From contig CBDUVB010000005.1 of NCBI GenBank assembly GCA_965370555.1, forward strand, positions 1-64,000: a stretch of 64,000 nucleotides of DNA. The letters are read 5' to 3'. Each line of letters begins with the position of its first letter. Position 1 is the first letter of the stretch. The notes under the pieces were generated by a model. The model was not told where the DNA came from, searched no databases, and saw nothing but the letters and a program-made list of their open reading frames with translations. The stretch is from JAJOKK01 sp965370555. GTDB lineage: Bacteria > Bipolaricaulota > Bipolaricaulia > UBA7950 > UBA9294. Below, one piece after another: positions 34,940 through 47,916 of this stretch. The position numbers and the translations under genes were made by a program.

Positions 34940-35190
34940 CTAGAAGCGAAGCGCGATGCCGAAAGACAGGCAAAGGCCGGAGAAGTCGAGGTCGATCTTG
35001 TCGGTTGGGTCATTGAAGTTGACCGCGACCTGTTTGAACATGAGGCTCCGCCACGCCGCGGAGAACTCGAGGGCCAGGACGTCCGCGAATCGGTGGCCGA
35101 CGATCGTGCACAGCTTCGACCCCCACGCCGACGCGCCGTCGGTGACGTTCGCTTCGTCTCTCAGGGTGGACTGGTCACTCCCTTTCTCTT
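34940..35190 (-). pseudogene. C-terminal fragment of an outer-membrane beta-barrel-like protein
   Basis: On the minus strand an open frame without a start gives VLALEFSAAWRSLMF, KQVAVNFNDPTDKIDLDF and SGLCLSFGIALRF before a TAG. It shows alternating strands ending in phenylalanine, as at the C-terminus of outer-membrane barrels. It begins almost at the nifJ stop, so the rest of the gene is missing. Confidence 0.5.
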
Positions 35191-35204
35191 AATCTGCGGT
35201 TGCC

Positions 35205-39050
<3,846 letters not shown>

Positions 39051-39079
39051 CTAAACGACCACGAAGGGGATGCACGCTC

Positions 39080-39760
39080 TTGAAGAAGAAACATGATGTC
39101 TATAACTTTCTAAAATTCTATAGTTTAGGCGAGGAAATCGCCAACGCTGTGACCCATGGGATTGGGACCGGACTCAGTGTGGCTGGTCTGATCTTGCTCG
39201 TCGTCCTATCCTATCAACGCGGCGCTGTTGCCTGGCAGATCGCGAGCCTCAGTGTCTACGGGGCGAGTCTTGTCCTGTTGCACCTCTCCTCCACCCTCTA
39301 TCACAGCCTGCGCCCCCCGAAGGCGAAACTCGTCTTCCGCGTGTTCGACCACGGCTCGATCTACCTCTTGATCGCCGGGACCTATACCCCGTTTCTCGTA
39401 GTGGGGATGCCGGGGACGCTGGCCTGGTTTCTTCTCGGAACTATCTGGGCGTTGGCAATCACGGGGATCGTGCTCAGTGCCGTCTTCATCGGTCGCTTTC
39501 CCAAGCTCTCCACCACTGCCTACATCCTGATGGGGTGGCTCGTTGTCGCTGCCGGGAAACAGCTTGTCGCTAACATCCCTCGTGGCGGACTCGTCCTCCT
39601 TATAGCCGGAGGGCTTGCCTACACTATGGGGATAATCTTCTACGCGTGGAAGAAGCTCCCCTACAACCACGCGATCTGGCACCTGTTTGTGCTCGGGGGA
39701 AGCATCAGCCACTACCTTGCAATCCTGCTTTACCTGTTGCCCAACGTGACAGTAGAGTGA
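39080..39760 (+). CDS. hemolysin III / PAQR-family membrane protein
   Basis: A 226-residue seven-helix membrane protein. Conserved points are EEIANAVTHGIG (the His of the first helix), the STLYHSL motif with Ser and His, DHGSIYLLIAGTYTPF, and the closing HAIWHLFVLGGSISHYLAI with two His. These three histidines and the acidic residue form the zinc site of the PAQR/CREST hydrolase superfamily. Bacterial members (YqfA, hemolysin III) are linked to membrane fluidity. The start is TTG after GAAGGGG. It is read away from the divergent nifJ gene. Confidence 0.88.
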   Translation: MKKKHDVYNFLKFYSLGEEIANAVTHGIGTGLSVAGLILLVVLSYQRGAVAWQIASLSVYGASLVLLHLSSTLYHSLRPPKAKLVFRVFDHGSIYLLIAGTYTPFLVVGMPGTLAWFLLGTIWALAITGIVLSAVFIGRFPKLSTTAYILMGWLVVAAGKQLVANIPRGGLVLLIAGGLAYTMGIIFYAWKKLPYNHAIWHLFVLGGSISHYLAILLYLLPNVTVE

Positions 39761-39784
39761 GAGCAGGAAGAGGTAAGTGCGAGA

Positions 39785-39803
39785 GGCACGGCGTTCCTGT
39801 GCC
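39785..39803. terminator. hairpin between convergent genes
   Basis: ggcacgg-cgtt-cctgtgcc forms a 7-bp stem with one bulge in the 61-base gap between the hemolysin III-like gene and tex. There is no strong T-tract. Confidence 0.35.
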
Positions 39804-39821
39804 GGTTTCCTGAAGCAGGGG

Positions 39822-42014
39822 TTATTGGGCCTGCTGCCGCGGATCGATGAACCAGTCGCGTTTCCCCGTTCGCTTGATCGGCTTTTTTCGCATGGAGAGG
39901 GAGATTCGCTTGCGGCTCTTATCCACCTCTAGAACAGTGACCATCACCTGCTGCTGAACCTTCACTACCTCGGAGGGATCCTTCACGAACCGGTCGGCGA
40001 GTTGGCTCACGTGGACGAGACCATCCTGATGGACTCCAATGTCGACGAACGCCCCGAAGTTAGTCACGTTGGTCACGATCCCGGGAAGAGTCATTCCCGG
40101 GAGGAGATCATCCAATGTATGCACGCCGTCGGCGAATGCGAAAACCTCGAAGCGATCGCGCGGATCGCGACCGGGCTTGGCCAGTTCCACCAGAATGTCG
40201 GTTAGGGTAGGAAGTCCGATGGTGTCAGTGGTGTAGCGGTCAAGATCGATCTGCTTGCGGAGATCCTCGTGCTGCATCAGATCGTGAATGGAACAATCGA
40301 GGTCGTTCGCCATTCGCTCGACAACCTGGTAACTCTCCGGGTGGACAGCGCTGGCATCGAGTGGATTCTTGTCATTGCGGATGCGGAGGAATCCGGCCGC
40401 CTGTTCGAACGCCTTCGGCCCAAGACGGGGGACCTTCTTCAGATCATTCCGACTGAGGAACGGGCCGTTCTGATTGCGGAATTCAACGATGTTCCTTGCC
40501 AAGGTTGATCCCAGGCCGGAGACGGTTGTAAGAAGTGGAACGCTCGCGGTGTTCACCTCGACCCCGACGCGATTGACGCAGCTTTCCACCACGTCATGTA
40601 GGCTCTGTTTCAATCGTCCCTGATCGACATCGTGCTGATACTGCCCCACGCCGATAGATTTAGGGTCGATCTTCACGAGTTCGGCGAGGGGATCCATCAA
40701 CCTTCGCCCGATCGAGACCGCCCCGCGTACGGTAATGTCGTAATCGGGAAACTCGTCACGTGCGATCTGAGAGGCGGAGTAGATCGACGCGCCGCTCTCG
40801 TTCACCAGAACGATCGGGATTCGCTTCTTGAGATCTAGCTTGCGTACGAACTCCTCTGTCTCCCGGCTGGCCGTCCCGTTTCCGATTGCGATCGCCTCGA
40901 TGGAGAAACGTTCTACGCGGTCGAGGATGCTTTTCTTTGCTTCTTCTGCCTTCTTTTCTGACTGGGTGGGGTAGATGACCGTGTTGTGGAGGAGCTTCCC
41001 CTGTCGATCTAGGCAGACAACCTTGCACCCGGTGCGGTACCCTGGATCGATCGCGAGGACCGCCTTCTGTCCCAGTGGGGATGCCATGAGGAGTTCGCGC
41101 AGGTTCTGCGCAAAGACGCGGATTGCTTCGATGTCGGCGTGCTCTTTAGCAAGGTTACGGATTTCTGTCTCCAGAGATGGAGCGAGGAGTCGTTTGTAGC
41201 TGTCATCAATTGCCAGAGTCATCTCCTCCGAAGCCGGGCTGCGTCCATCGATGAATCGCCGGTGGAGACGCGCCAGGGCTTCTTCCTCCCGGGGGCGAAG
41301 CGTGAGCTTAAGGATCCCTTCCTGCTCGCCGCGGAACATAGCGAGGATGCGGTGGCTCGGTGCCTTTGTTACTGACTCCTGCGAGTCGAAGTAGTCGCGG
41401 TACTTTGCTCCTTCGACCTCCTTTGCCTTGATGGCTTTGGAAGTGATCGTCCCTTTCTTGACGAACAGTACGCGCATGTCTCCCCGCGCTGCTGCGTCCT
41501 CGTTCACCCACTCAGCGATGATATCCCGCGCGCCGGCAAGGGCAGCCTCGCTCGATTCGACCCCCTTCCCCGCATCGATGGACGCACGCGCCTCATCGCG
41601 CGGATCGATTGCAGGATCTTGCGAGAAGATCAACTTAGCGAGCGGTTCGAGCCCCTTCTCGCGGGCGATCATGGCCCGTGTCCGCCGCTTTGGCCTATAA
41701 GGGCGGTAGATGTCTTCAAGCGCGGTCAGAGCCAGCGCTTCTTCCACGGAGATGCGAAGCTTATCGGTCAAGAGATCTCGTTCTTCGAGGGAGCTTAGGA
41801 TAGCCTCGCGACGCTTGTCGAGCTCGGCGAGCTGGGTCAAGCGGTCGCGGATCGCGGTGATCGCTACCTCGTCGAGCGACCCAGTCCGCTCCTTACGGTA
41901 GCGGGCGATGAACGGAACCGTGCCCCCCTCAGAGAGGAGCGTAGCTGTAGCGCGCACCTGTGATGCGCTGATCTTCAGTTCTGTTGCAATACGCGTGTTG
42001 TGCGATTCTGGCAT
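39822..42014 (-). CDS. tex: Tex-family RNA-binding transcription accessory protein
   Basis: A 730-residue protein with the full Tex architecture. It has the N-terminal helical region (TVPFIARYRKERTGSLDE), the YqgF RNase H-like domain (VLAIDPGYRTGCKVVCLD), helix-hairpin-helix motifs (VSGLGSTLARNIVEFRNQNG, VPRLGPKAFEQAAGFLRI) and a C-terminal S1 domain (LPGIVTNVTNFGAFVDIGVHQDGLVHVSQLA). Tex binds nucleic acids and affects transcription and toxin gene expression in several pathogens; the precise role is unsettled. The start ATG follows AGGAAG. It is monocistronic, convergent with the hemolysin III-like gene. Confidence 0.95.
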   Translation of the reverse strand: MPESHNTRIATELKISASQVRATATLLSEGGTVPFIARYRKERTGSLDEVAITAIRDRLTQLAELDKRREAILSSLEERDLLTDKLRISVEEALALTALEDIYRPYRPKRRTRAMIAREKGLEPLAKLIFSQDPAIDPRDEARASIDAGKGVESSEAALAGARDIIAEWVNEDAAARGDMRVLFVKKGTITSKAIKAKEVEGAKYRDYFDSQESVTKAPSHRILAMFRGEQEGILKLTLRPREEEALARLHRRFIDGRSPASEEMTLAIDDSYKRLLAPSLETEIRNLAKEHADIEAIRVFAQNLRELLMASPLGQKAVLAIDPGYRTGCKVVCLDRQGKLLHNTVIYPTQSEKKAEEAKKSILDRVERFSIEAIAIGNGTASRETEEFVRKLDLKKRIPIVLVNESGASIYSASQIARDEFPDYDITVRGAVSIGRRLMDPLAELVKIDPKSIGVGQYQHDVDQGRLKQSLHDVVESCVNRVGVEVNTASVPLLTTVSGLGSTLARNIVEFRNQNGPFLSRNDLKKVPRLGPKAFEQAAGFLRIRNDKNPLDASAVHPESYQVVERMANDLDCSIHDLMQHEDLRKQIDLDRYTTDTIGLPTLTDILVELAKPGRDPRDRFEVFAFADGVHTLDDLLPGMTLPGIVTNVTNFGAFVDIGVHQDGLVHVSQLADRFVKDPSEVVKVQQQVMVTVLEVDKSRKRISLSMRKKPIKRTGKRDWFIDPRQQAQ

Positions 42015-42221
42015 AGTAATCTTCCTACTCAGTTCACGGTCCGTTACGAAGGCAGCATCCCTTTAGCCGCCCTACTAACGGAACTGATGTTAGGGAGCGT
42101 CTTCCGTGGGCGTAATCCCGATACCAAACCTCTGAGACAAGATCCTGCTCCCGGAGTTCCGCAGGCTCACCTTATTATTTACGTCCAAGAGAGGATAGAA
42201 TGAGGCGCGAGGTGGATCAAG

Positions 42222-42737
42222 GTGCAAATTGCGATTACAGGGCGGCCGGGAGTGGGAAAGACGACGCTGATCGAGCGGGTGCTCAACCAGTTATCAATCA
42301 GTGCAGGGGGAATGTTGACCAAGGAGATCCGCAAGTGTGGCCATCGCGTCGGGTTTTCCGTTATCGCCATCGACACCGAAGAAGAGGGAATCCTCGCTCA
42401 CCTGCATCAGACAAAGGGGCCGAGGATGGGACAGTACACCGTTAACCTGGATGATCTCGAAGGAGTGGGAATATCCGCCATCCGTCGGGCCGTGCAGGAG
42501 AAGGATCTAGTGGTGATCGACGAACTCGCGCCGATGGAACTCTCCTCTCCCGCCTTTATTCCCGCGGTGGAGGAGGCGCTGGCGAGCGGTAGAGACCTTA
42601 TAATCTCCACCCACGCTCACCTGGACCACCCCCTCATCCACCGAATCCGCCGTGAATTCACCCTCTACCGTGTGAAGATAGGAAACCGCGATCGACTGGT
42701 GGAGACGATCGTCGATGCTTTCGGTTCCTCAGAATAG
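42222..42737 (+). CDS. THEP1-type nucleoside-triphosphatase
   Basis: A 171-residue P-loop NTPase: Walker A GRPGVGKTT at residues 7-15, TKEIRKCGHRVGFSVI, and Walker B LVVIDELAPMEL with the ISTHAH box after it. The family (NTPase_1/THEP1, first described from Aquifex) hydrolyses NTPs slowly. It is common in archaea and thermophilic bacteria, and its role is unknown. It starts at GTG with GAGGTGG upstream. A -10-like TAGAAT occupies 42196-42201. It stands alone. Confidence 0.88.
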   Translation: MQIAITGRPGVGKTTLIERVLNQLSISAGGMLTKEIRKCGHRVGFSVIAIDTEEEGILAHLHQTKGPRMGQYTVNLDDLEGVGISAIRRAVQEKDLVVIDELAPMELSSPAFIPAVEEALASGRDLIISTHAHLDHPLIHRIRREFTLYRVKIGNRDRLVETIVDAFGSSE

Positions 42738-42739
42738 GT

Positions 42740-43110
42740 AACTGCAAGTTGAGCTTGCCTGCGGTTTTGCTCTGTGGAAACCAGGAGAAGAAAAGACCCC
42801 GGAGGCTTGTGCTGGGAACAAAGAGGTTCTTTGTCGGTTTCAGTGGGTAGCTGAAGATACGGTACGTAATAGGATACCTCTCGCGGAATCGCGAAACAGT
42901 GATGCGTAATGAGTGAAGGGTAATGAGAAAGAGCAAAAGCATTTTCTCGCAAAGACGCAGAGAACAGCAGGAAAAGGGGAAAAGAATAAGGATCAAAGGC
43001 ATGTCTTAGTGGTCTTTGCGGCTTGAGTGAGCGCAACGAACGGGCGAGAGAAAAAGCTTGTGCCTCTCGCAAAGACGCAAAGAAAAGCGTTACATAGGGA
43101 ACTCCTTTAG
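42740..43110. repeat. intergenic region with dispersed repeat copies
   Basis: This ~500-base gap carries at least two relatives of one non-coding repeat: near 42946-42975 (ttctcgcaaagacgcagag) and 43051-43082 (gcctctcgcaaagacgcaaa). The latter is nearly the same as about 19829-19860. No gene is supportable on either strand. Confidence 0.55.
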
Positions 43111-43246
43111 AAGATCGAAAGAGCCGCATCCTCACCCTTCCTCGGACACCAGCCAGGGAGGAGGGCACTGTTCTTTGCATACAGCGACGCAGTGTTATAA
43201 TAGTGGATAACAGGAGATTCCATCCTGATGAAAAAAGGGGGTACGT

Positions 43247-44353
43247 ATGAAACGAATGATGGTGGTGGGTTTGTTAGGTTGTCTGTTTACGGGCCTATTG
43301 GCGGTTGCTGTTCCACTCTCTCTCTGCGACTACCATACTCCCGAAACGAGTCTCTCGGACATGAATTTGTCCTTCAGCTACCGCTACTTTGACGATCCGG
43401 CGACAGAAGGGGTCGATGTAAGCTCCGGGCGGTTCTCGCTCGGCTACAACCAGCTTTATGACTCGCCAGATATGGGGTTCACCCTGACAGGTAACGGCGA
43501 GGTCGCCCTTACGGGCTTCAGTGTCACTGGCGGGCTCGGCCAGGGTGCCGGAACGTTGCGCTACTATCTCACAGAGGATATGCCGTTCTTCGGGTTTGGC
43601 GGGGTGGAGGGATCGCTTGCAACGGGGCAGCCTCAGCCGGGCTTAGCTCTTAGTGCCGGCCTTGGTTATGGCCGGTTCAACGATGTAACACCGTTGGCCA
43701 AGGCGTTCAGGATCCAAACGGACCTATTGACTCTTGAAGCGATCACGGATCGCTTGCCCGATGAAGTGCTGATGGCGATTGCAACGGAGATCGGCCGGCA
43801 GATCGAGTACGCAGAGCTGAAGGATCTCGTCGCGGCGATCGAAACGCTGATCGAGGATGCATCCGGTGCCACACTGAATGCCCGCGCGCTCCTCTCTATC
43901 GAGGACGAGATCCTCGCTACCGGGAATGAGAGGTACTGCGGCTGGTCGGTTCAAGGTGGAATCGGATACGAGATTATCGATCCCTTCGAGGGTGAGAAGG
44001 ATATCCTCCTCACCCTATCAGCCGATGCTGCTTTCGCCCCAGAGCCGGGTTCACAGCTTCTCTTCCACGCGAGCTTCTTCGGTCCGTTCAACATCACCGA
44101 AGAGAACACCTTAACCGTGGCAGCCTCCTACGATTACGCCCTCAGCGAGGACACGACGGTCATTGCCAAATACAACCTGCAGCGGGTACAGCCCCTGGGA
44201 CAGGATCCAGCGGACAGCCAATCGGCCTCGCTCGCGATCGCCTTCAACCTCGGCGGAGCGAACGTCTCCTTGCAGCTCGCACTGACAAAGGGAGTAGGTG
44301 CGATCGATTGGTCGAAGGAGATCACGATCTCCGCAACGATGAACCTGCTCTGA
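43247..44353 (+). CDS. secreted protein, probable outer-membrane beta-barrel
   Basis: A 368-residue protein with a signal peptide (1-25). Strand-like segments follow with alternating aromatic residues (NLSFSYRYFDD, GRFSLGYNQLY, GFTLTGNGEVALTGFSVTGGL), interrupted by a helical insertion at about 160-215 (LTLEAITDRLPDEVLMAIATEIG...). Then come more strands (YCGWSVQGGIGYEI, LLFHASFFGPFNI, EENTLTVAASYDYAL, VSLQLALTKG, EITISATMNLL). This suits an outer-membrane barrel with one helical loop or plug, although the last residue is Leu and not the usual aromatic. I recognise no family. A TATAAT at 43196-43201 and an AGGGGG site precede the start; a hairpin follows at 44369. Confidence 0.65.
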   Translation: MKRMMVVGLLGCLFTGLLAVAVPLSLCDYHTPETSLSDMNLSFSYRYFDDPATEGVDVSSGRFSLGYNQLYDSPDMGFTLTGNGEVALTGFSVTGGLGQGAGTLRYYLTEDMPFFGFGGVEGSLATGQPQPGLALSAGLGYGRFNDVTPLAKAFRIQTDLLTLEAITDRLPDEVLMAIATEIGRQIEYAELKDLVAAIETLIEDASGATLNARALLSIEDEILATGNERYCGWSVQGGIGYEIIDPFEGEKDILLTLSADAAFAPEPGSQLLFHASFFGPFNITEENTLTVAASYDYALSEDTTVIAKYNLQRVQPLGQDPADSQSASLAIAFNLGGANVSLQLALTKGVGAIDWSKEITISATMNLL

Positions 44354-44368
44354 GAAAGAGATTGCCCT

Positions 44369-44402
44369 GGGAGGGAGCACCGCAGAATCGATGTTCCCTC
44401 CC
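44369..44402 (+). terminator. terminator-like hairpin
   Basis: gggaggga (44369-44376) pairs perfectly with tccctccc (44395-44402), followed by TTATATT. It lies 16 bases after the barrel-like gene. Confidence 0.55.
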
Positions 44403-44470
44403 TTATATTGTGTAGGCGACCCCACAGCAAGAGGTGAAAACTACTTCAAAGGTGCAAGGAAGGGAGAACG

Positions 44471-44899
44471 ATGGATGTGCCTAACGATATCAAGAAGGAA
44501 GCCTGGTCACACTTCAAGGACTGCCAAACTGTGATGTTGGCGACAGCGGAGGGAGGACACCCGCGGGTTCGCCCCGTTACCCTGATCAATTACGACCATA
44601 AGCTCTGGGTCGCAACAGGGACGAACAGTGCAAAGGTAAGAGAGATTAAAGGAAACCCGAATGTAGAATTCTGCCTACAGCTTCAGGAAGAGGCAGGCGG
44701 TGGCTACGTGCGCGTCGCCGGGTTGGGAGAAATCATCACCGATCAGGGCCCCAAGGAGAAACTGTTTACGCATACCGCCTTCCTCGCTGATTACTGGGAG
44801 GGGGCCGATGATCCCAGCTACGCATTGATTCAGATCATTCCGGTAGAGGTGGAGTACATGCGTCCGGGCGATATGGACGCACAGAGGTTCGGGGTGTGA
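44471..44899 (+). CDS. pyridoxamine 5'-phosphate oxidase-fold (PNPOx-like) flavin-binding protein
   Basis: A 142-residue split-barrel protein: TVMLATAEGGHPRVRPVT (the FMN-binding strand), LWVATGTNSAKVREIKGNPNVEFCL and the closing IIPVEVEYM. Small members of this fold bind FMN or F420 or act as general-stress proteins; true PdxH has a longer C-terminus that is missing here. Substrate unknown. A GGAAGGGAG site precedes the ATG. It is a single gene with a hairpin behind it. Confidence 0.85.
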   Translation: MDVPNDIKKEAWSHFKDCQTVMLATAEGGHPRVRPVTLINYDHKLWVATGTNSAKVREIKGNPNVEFCLQLQEEAGGGYVRVAGLGEIITDQGPKEKLFTHTAFLADYWEGADDPSYALIQIIPVEVEYMRPGDMDAQRFGV

Positions 44900-44923
44900 G
44901 AAGGCCTCATTGTTCAGTGTGGG

Positions 44924-44947
44924 CTTGCTCGCCGTACCGCGAGCAAG
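44924..44947 (+). terminator. hairpin after the PNPOx-like gene
   Basis: A perfect 9-bp stem cttgctcgc/gcgagcaag around a 6-base loop, 25 bases after the stop; no T-tract. Confidence 0.5.
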
Positions 44948-45084
44948 AAAGGGGCTGCTAACTTGAGCCAGGGCAGACCGGCCAAGAAGGATTAAAAACC
45001 GCTGTTGACGAGAGATAAGAAGAAGATAATGTCCTTCCCCGAAGACAAATGATACGTATTACCAAGATATCGCCATCAATAACC

Positions 45085-45112
45085 TTGACATTTTTACCGC
45101 CTTATGTATAAT
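45085..45112 (+). promoter_or_regulatory. promoter of the AlbA_2 gene pair
   Basis: Perfect TTGACA (45085-45090) and TATAAT (45107-45112) with a 16-base spacer. The transcript would start near 45119, leaving about 11 bases before the ATG at 45131 and no ribosome site. Confidence 0.75.
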
Positions 45113-45130
45113 ATGGCTCAGGCCGATAAA

Positions 45131-46480
45131 ATGATCAATGTTGAAGAGATATTAGGAAAAGAGGAGGGTCAGGCCCTAGAGTTCAAGGGCAAGATGCCTC
45201 GGCCAATACAATTGGCGTCTGCTATCTGCGCCTTTGCTAATGCCGACGGTGGCATCATAATCATCGGTATTAACGACAAAGGAGAAGCCCTGGGGGTAGG
45301 AGAGGAGAGTCAGGATTTTGAGCGGGTGATAGAAAAGGTTCGTGGTCTTTGTCTTCCCCCAATCCCGATAGAGGCTCAACAGTTCTCTTACAAAAGTAAA
45401 GAAATTGTCGTTATCGTGGTTCCGCGATCTTCTTTCGTGCACTCCACGCGCGATGGCCGATACCTGATACGAGTAGGAAGTAGCAACCGTTCCTTGACGC
45501 CAAATGAGATTCTTCCTCTGCTCCAGAGCCGCTACAGGATTCCTTTTGATAATGAGCCAGTGAGGGCAGCCTGCTTGGAGAACCTGCAACTGGATAAAAT
45601 TCAAACTCTAGCGCGTGATAAACGCGGGACAGGCCCTCAGGAGATTGAGTCTCTTTTGCTGTCAGCCAAAATTGCGGTCGAAACTCAGGGGGGACTTAAG
45701 CCTACGCTGGCGGGTATCCTGGTCTTTGGTAAAGACCCACAGCGATATGTCCCTCAGAGCAGGCTTCAAGTCATCAAATTTGTTGCCTCAGGTGAGACTA
45801 TTCAAACGACTGAATTCTTGGGGACCCTCCCTGAGCAAGCGGATCAGGCGCTTAATTCTATTGAGGCATCAACTGATGTTATAGTTAGGGTCAGGGGATT
45901 CAAACGGGAGGATCTCCCCCGGTTTCCTTTGCTTGCTATGCGTGAGTTTGTGGTAAACGCCTTGATCCATCGTGATTACAATTATACCGGTTCAGGCATT
46001 AGAGTTCTTCTCTATCCCGACTGCTTTGAAGTGCAAAGCCCTGGTGGATTGCCCACTTACTTAGAGCGTGACAAACTCCTAACTTACAGCTATTCTCGTA
46101 ATCCTGTCGTTATGGACTTGATGCACCGTTTGGGATACGCGGAGAGATTTGGAATTGGTTTAGCTAAAACGCTGAAGTTGGTAAGAGAACAGGGTTATCC
46201 TGAACCGACTTTCAGTTCTGTAGCAGCCTGGTTTACCGCTACTTGCTTCCCGCTACCTGCTTTTGAGCCGGATGAGCAACTTCTCTCTAGATTAAATGAG
46301 CGGCAACGCCTCGCCTTGGAGTATGCAAGGAATCACGATAGGATCACCAATCGCGTCTACCAAGGTCTTGCCAATGTGTCCCGACTGACGGCAGCCAGAG
46401 AACTCAAGGATTTGGTAGAAAAAGGGGTCCTGGTGATGAGAGGGAAGGGAAAGGGGACTTATTATACCTTGAAGGGTTGA
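45131..46480 (+). CDS. AlbA_2 (Schlafen AAA_4-like) protein with HATPase-like and winged-helix domains, first of a pair
   Basis: The ATG at 45131 is preferred over the frame-opening ATG at 45104, which overlaps the -10 box; length is 449 residues. The N-terminal AlbA_2 domain (about 8-125) shows EGQALEFKGKM and ICAFANADGGIIIIGINDKGE. A middle region has GGLKPTLAGILVFGKDPQ. The ATPase-like C-terminal part has MREFVVNALIHRDY near 270, SPGGLPT and the YAERFGIGLAKTLKLV helix. A winged helix ends the protein. Such proteins are often annotated as transcriptional regulators and recur in defence islands; the biochemical role is not established. The next gene follows at once, with the same layout but quite different sequence. 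Confidence 0.85.
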   Translation: MINVEEILGKEEGQALEFKGKMPRPIQLASAICAFANADGGIIIIGINDKGEALGVGEESQDFERVIEKVRGLCLPPIPIEAQQFSYKSKEIVVIVVPRSSFVHSTRDGRYLIRVGSSNRSLTPNEILPLLQSRYRIPFDNEPVRAACLENLQLDKIQTLARDKRGTGPQEIESLLLSAKIAVETQGGLKPTLAGILVFGKDPQRYVPQSRLQVIKFVASGETIQTTEFLGTLPEQADQALNSIEASTDVIVRVRGFKREDLPRFPLLAMREFVVNALIHRDYNYTGSGIRVLLYPDCFEVQSPGGLPTYLERDKLLTYSYSRNPVVMDLMHRLGYAERFGIGLAKTLKLVREQGYPEPTFSSVAAWFTATCFPLPAFEPDEQLLSRLNERQRLALEYARNHDRITNRVYQGLANVSRLTAARELKDLVEKGVLVMRGKGKGTYYTLKG

Positions 46481-46482
46481 CG

Positions 46483-47916
46483 ATGACTGAGTTATTAACA
46501 GCAGAAGAGCTTAAGGAACTTTCCAAAGGGAAAGTGGAACCACATCTGATGAGTTTCAAGCAGGAGCTTTCGCTCCGGACGGAGGGGCAGAAGAAGGATC
46601 TTGCTTGGCACTTGGCAGGATTGGCCAATGCTGCAAACTACTTCAACACACCAGCCTATCTCATCGTCGGAATCTTGGATCCTGAGGCCGAGGGCGCTGA
46701 GCGCATCGTAGGTGTGACTAACCCTAACCCCCTGCTTGAGACGATTAGCCGCATCGACCAATTTCGCATCCTCGATCCAGTTCCCTTTGTTTATGATACA
46801 CCGCTCGTCGATGGAGAGACTGTCTTGGTCTTGATGATTGAGCCGACTTTCAATGGGGCCTATCGGGTCACCCATAGCAAGAAAGTCCCCATCTGGAGAG
46901 GGAACGTTGTCGCTGAAGCTACCTCTGATGAAGTCGCTCGATTAAGAGAAACCAGCGAACGCATTCCTGAAGTGGCCAAGCTCTCTCGTCACGCCTCCAT
47001 CCAAGACTTTGATCAGGATCAGGTTATCTCATATCTCAAGCGAACGGGGCGCGGTGATTTGCCCTTTTCCGAAGAGACATTACTGAGGATTGGACTGATG
47101 CGGGAGGATCGAGCAACAAGGAAATCTTATCCGACTCTGGCCGGGCTGTTGATGTTTGGGAAATCCCCACAGGAGATACTCGGCTTGGAGTTCACCACGG
47201 TGAGCTTAACCTGTTGTAAGAACGAACGAGGAGCGCGCCTGATAAACCCGAAAGTTCTTAACGGTAGCATTGTCAAAATCCTGGATCAGGTGGAAGCTTA
47301 CGCCCGGGAGAACCACGCCCACTTCCTCCCTCTTTATACCAGCCAGCGGATGATGGGGAGTTTTCTGGAGGCTTTAAGGGAAGCGGTTACCAATGCCCTG
47401 ATCCATCGCAGCTATCAGATGAGAAACCGAGAGGTTATTGTGCGATTCTATCCAGATGAAGTTCTCATAGAAAGCCCTGGTAACCTTCCCCCGCCATTGA
47501 CCGAAGCGACTGTAGAAACTACACCTAATCCACCTCGAAGGAACCTACCCCTGGTGAATTTCATGTTCGAATTAAAGCTGATGGAGCGACTTGCCACAGG
47601 AATCCACCGGATGAGGAAGGCGATGGCTCGCTATAGCAGCCTGAAAGGAGTCGAGCTCCAAGATGACGAGCAGGACTTGAGTTTCAAGGTTGTCCTCTTT
47701 ACAAAACATGCGCTCAGCGAACAGTTCAACGAGCGTCAAGCTGAGGCCCTGGGGTATATGAGGCTTCACGGCCCATTGACTGTAAACGAGTATCTTGAAA
47801 AGTTCGGGTGCGGGGAGAAGCTGGCCAGGAGAGAGCTTAGGGAGTTAGTTCAGCTAAAGTTAATAATTGCTAAACAGGCGGGAAGGGCTAGGATTTATGA
47901 GATCGGTGCTTTTTGA
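46483..47916 (+). CDS. AlbA_2 protein with HATPase-like and winged-helix domains, second of a pair
   Basis: About 477 residues from the ATG at 46483, two bases after the stop of the first paralogue; TTG 46477 is an alternative. The AlbA_2 domain (about 15-130) carries LMSFKQELSLRTEG, LAGLANAANYFNTPAYLIVGI and VPIWRGNVV. The centre has TLAGLLMFGKSPQEI. The ATPase-like part has LREAVTNALIHRSY near 300, SPGNLPPPL and LMERLATGIHRMR. A winged helix (YLEKFGCGEKLARRELRELVQLKLI) ends it. The two proteins share order of domains but are clearly diverged, so they are likely partners and not a recent duplication. The stump of a restriction-modification enzyme follows directly. Confidence 0.85.
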   Translation: MTELLTAEELKELSKGKVEPHLMSFKQELSLRTEGQKKDLAWHLAGLANAANYFNTPAYLIVGILDPEAEGAERIVGVTNPNPLLETISRIDQFRILDPVPFVYDTPLVDGETVLVLMIEPTFNGAYRVTHSKKVPIWRGNVVAEATSDEVARLRETSERIPEVAKLSRHASIQDFDQDQVISYLKRTGRGDLPFSEETLLRIGLMREDRATRKSYPTLAGLLMFGKSPQEILGLEFTTVSLTCCKNERGARLINPKVLNGSIVKILDQVEAYARENHAHFLPLYTSQRMMGSFLEALREAVTNALIHRSYQMRNREVIVRFYPDEVLIESPGNLPPPLTEATVETTPNPPRRNLPLVNFMFELKLMERLATGIHRMRKAMARYSSLKGVELQDDEQDLSFKVVLFTKHALSEQFNERQAEALGYMRLHGPLTVNEYLEKFGCGEKLARRELRELVQLKLIIAKQAGRARIYEIGAF

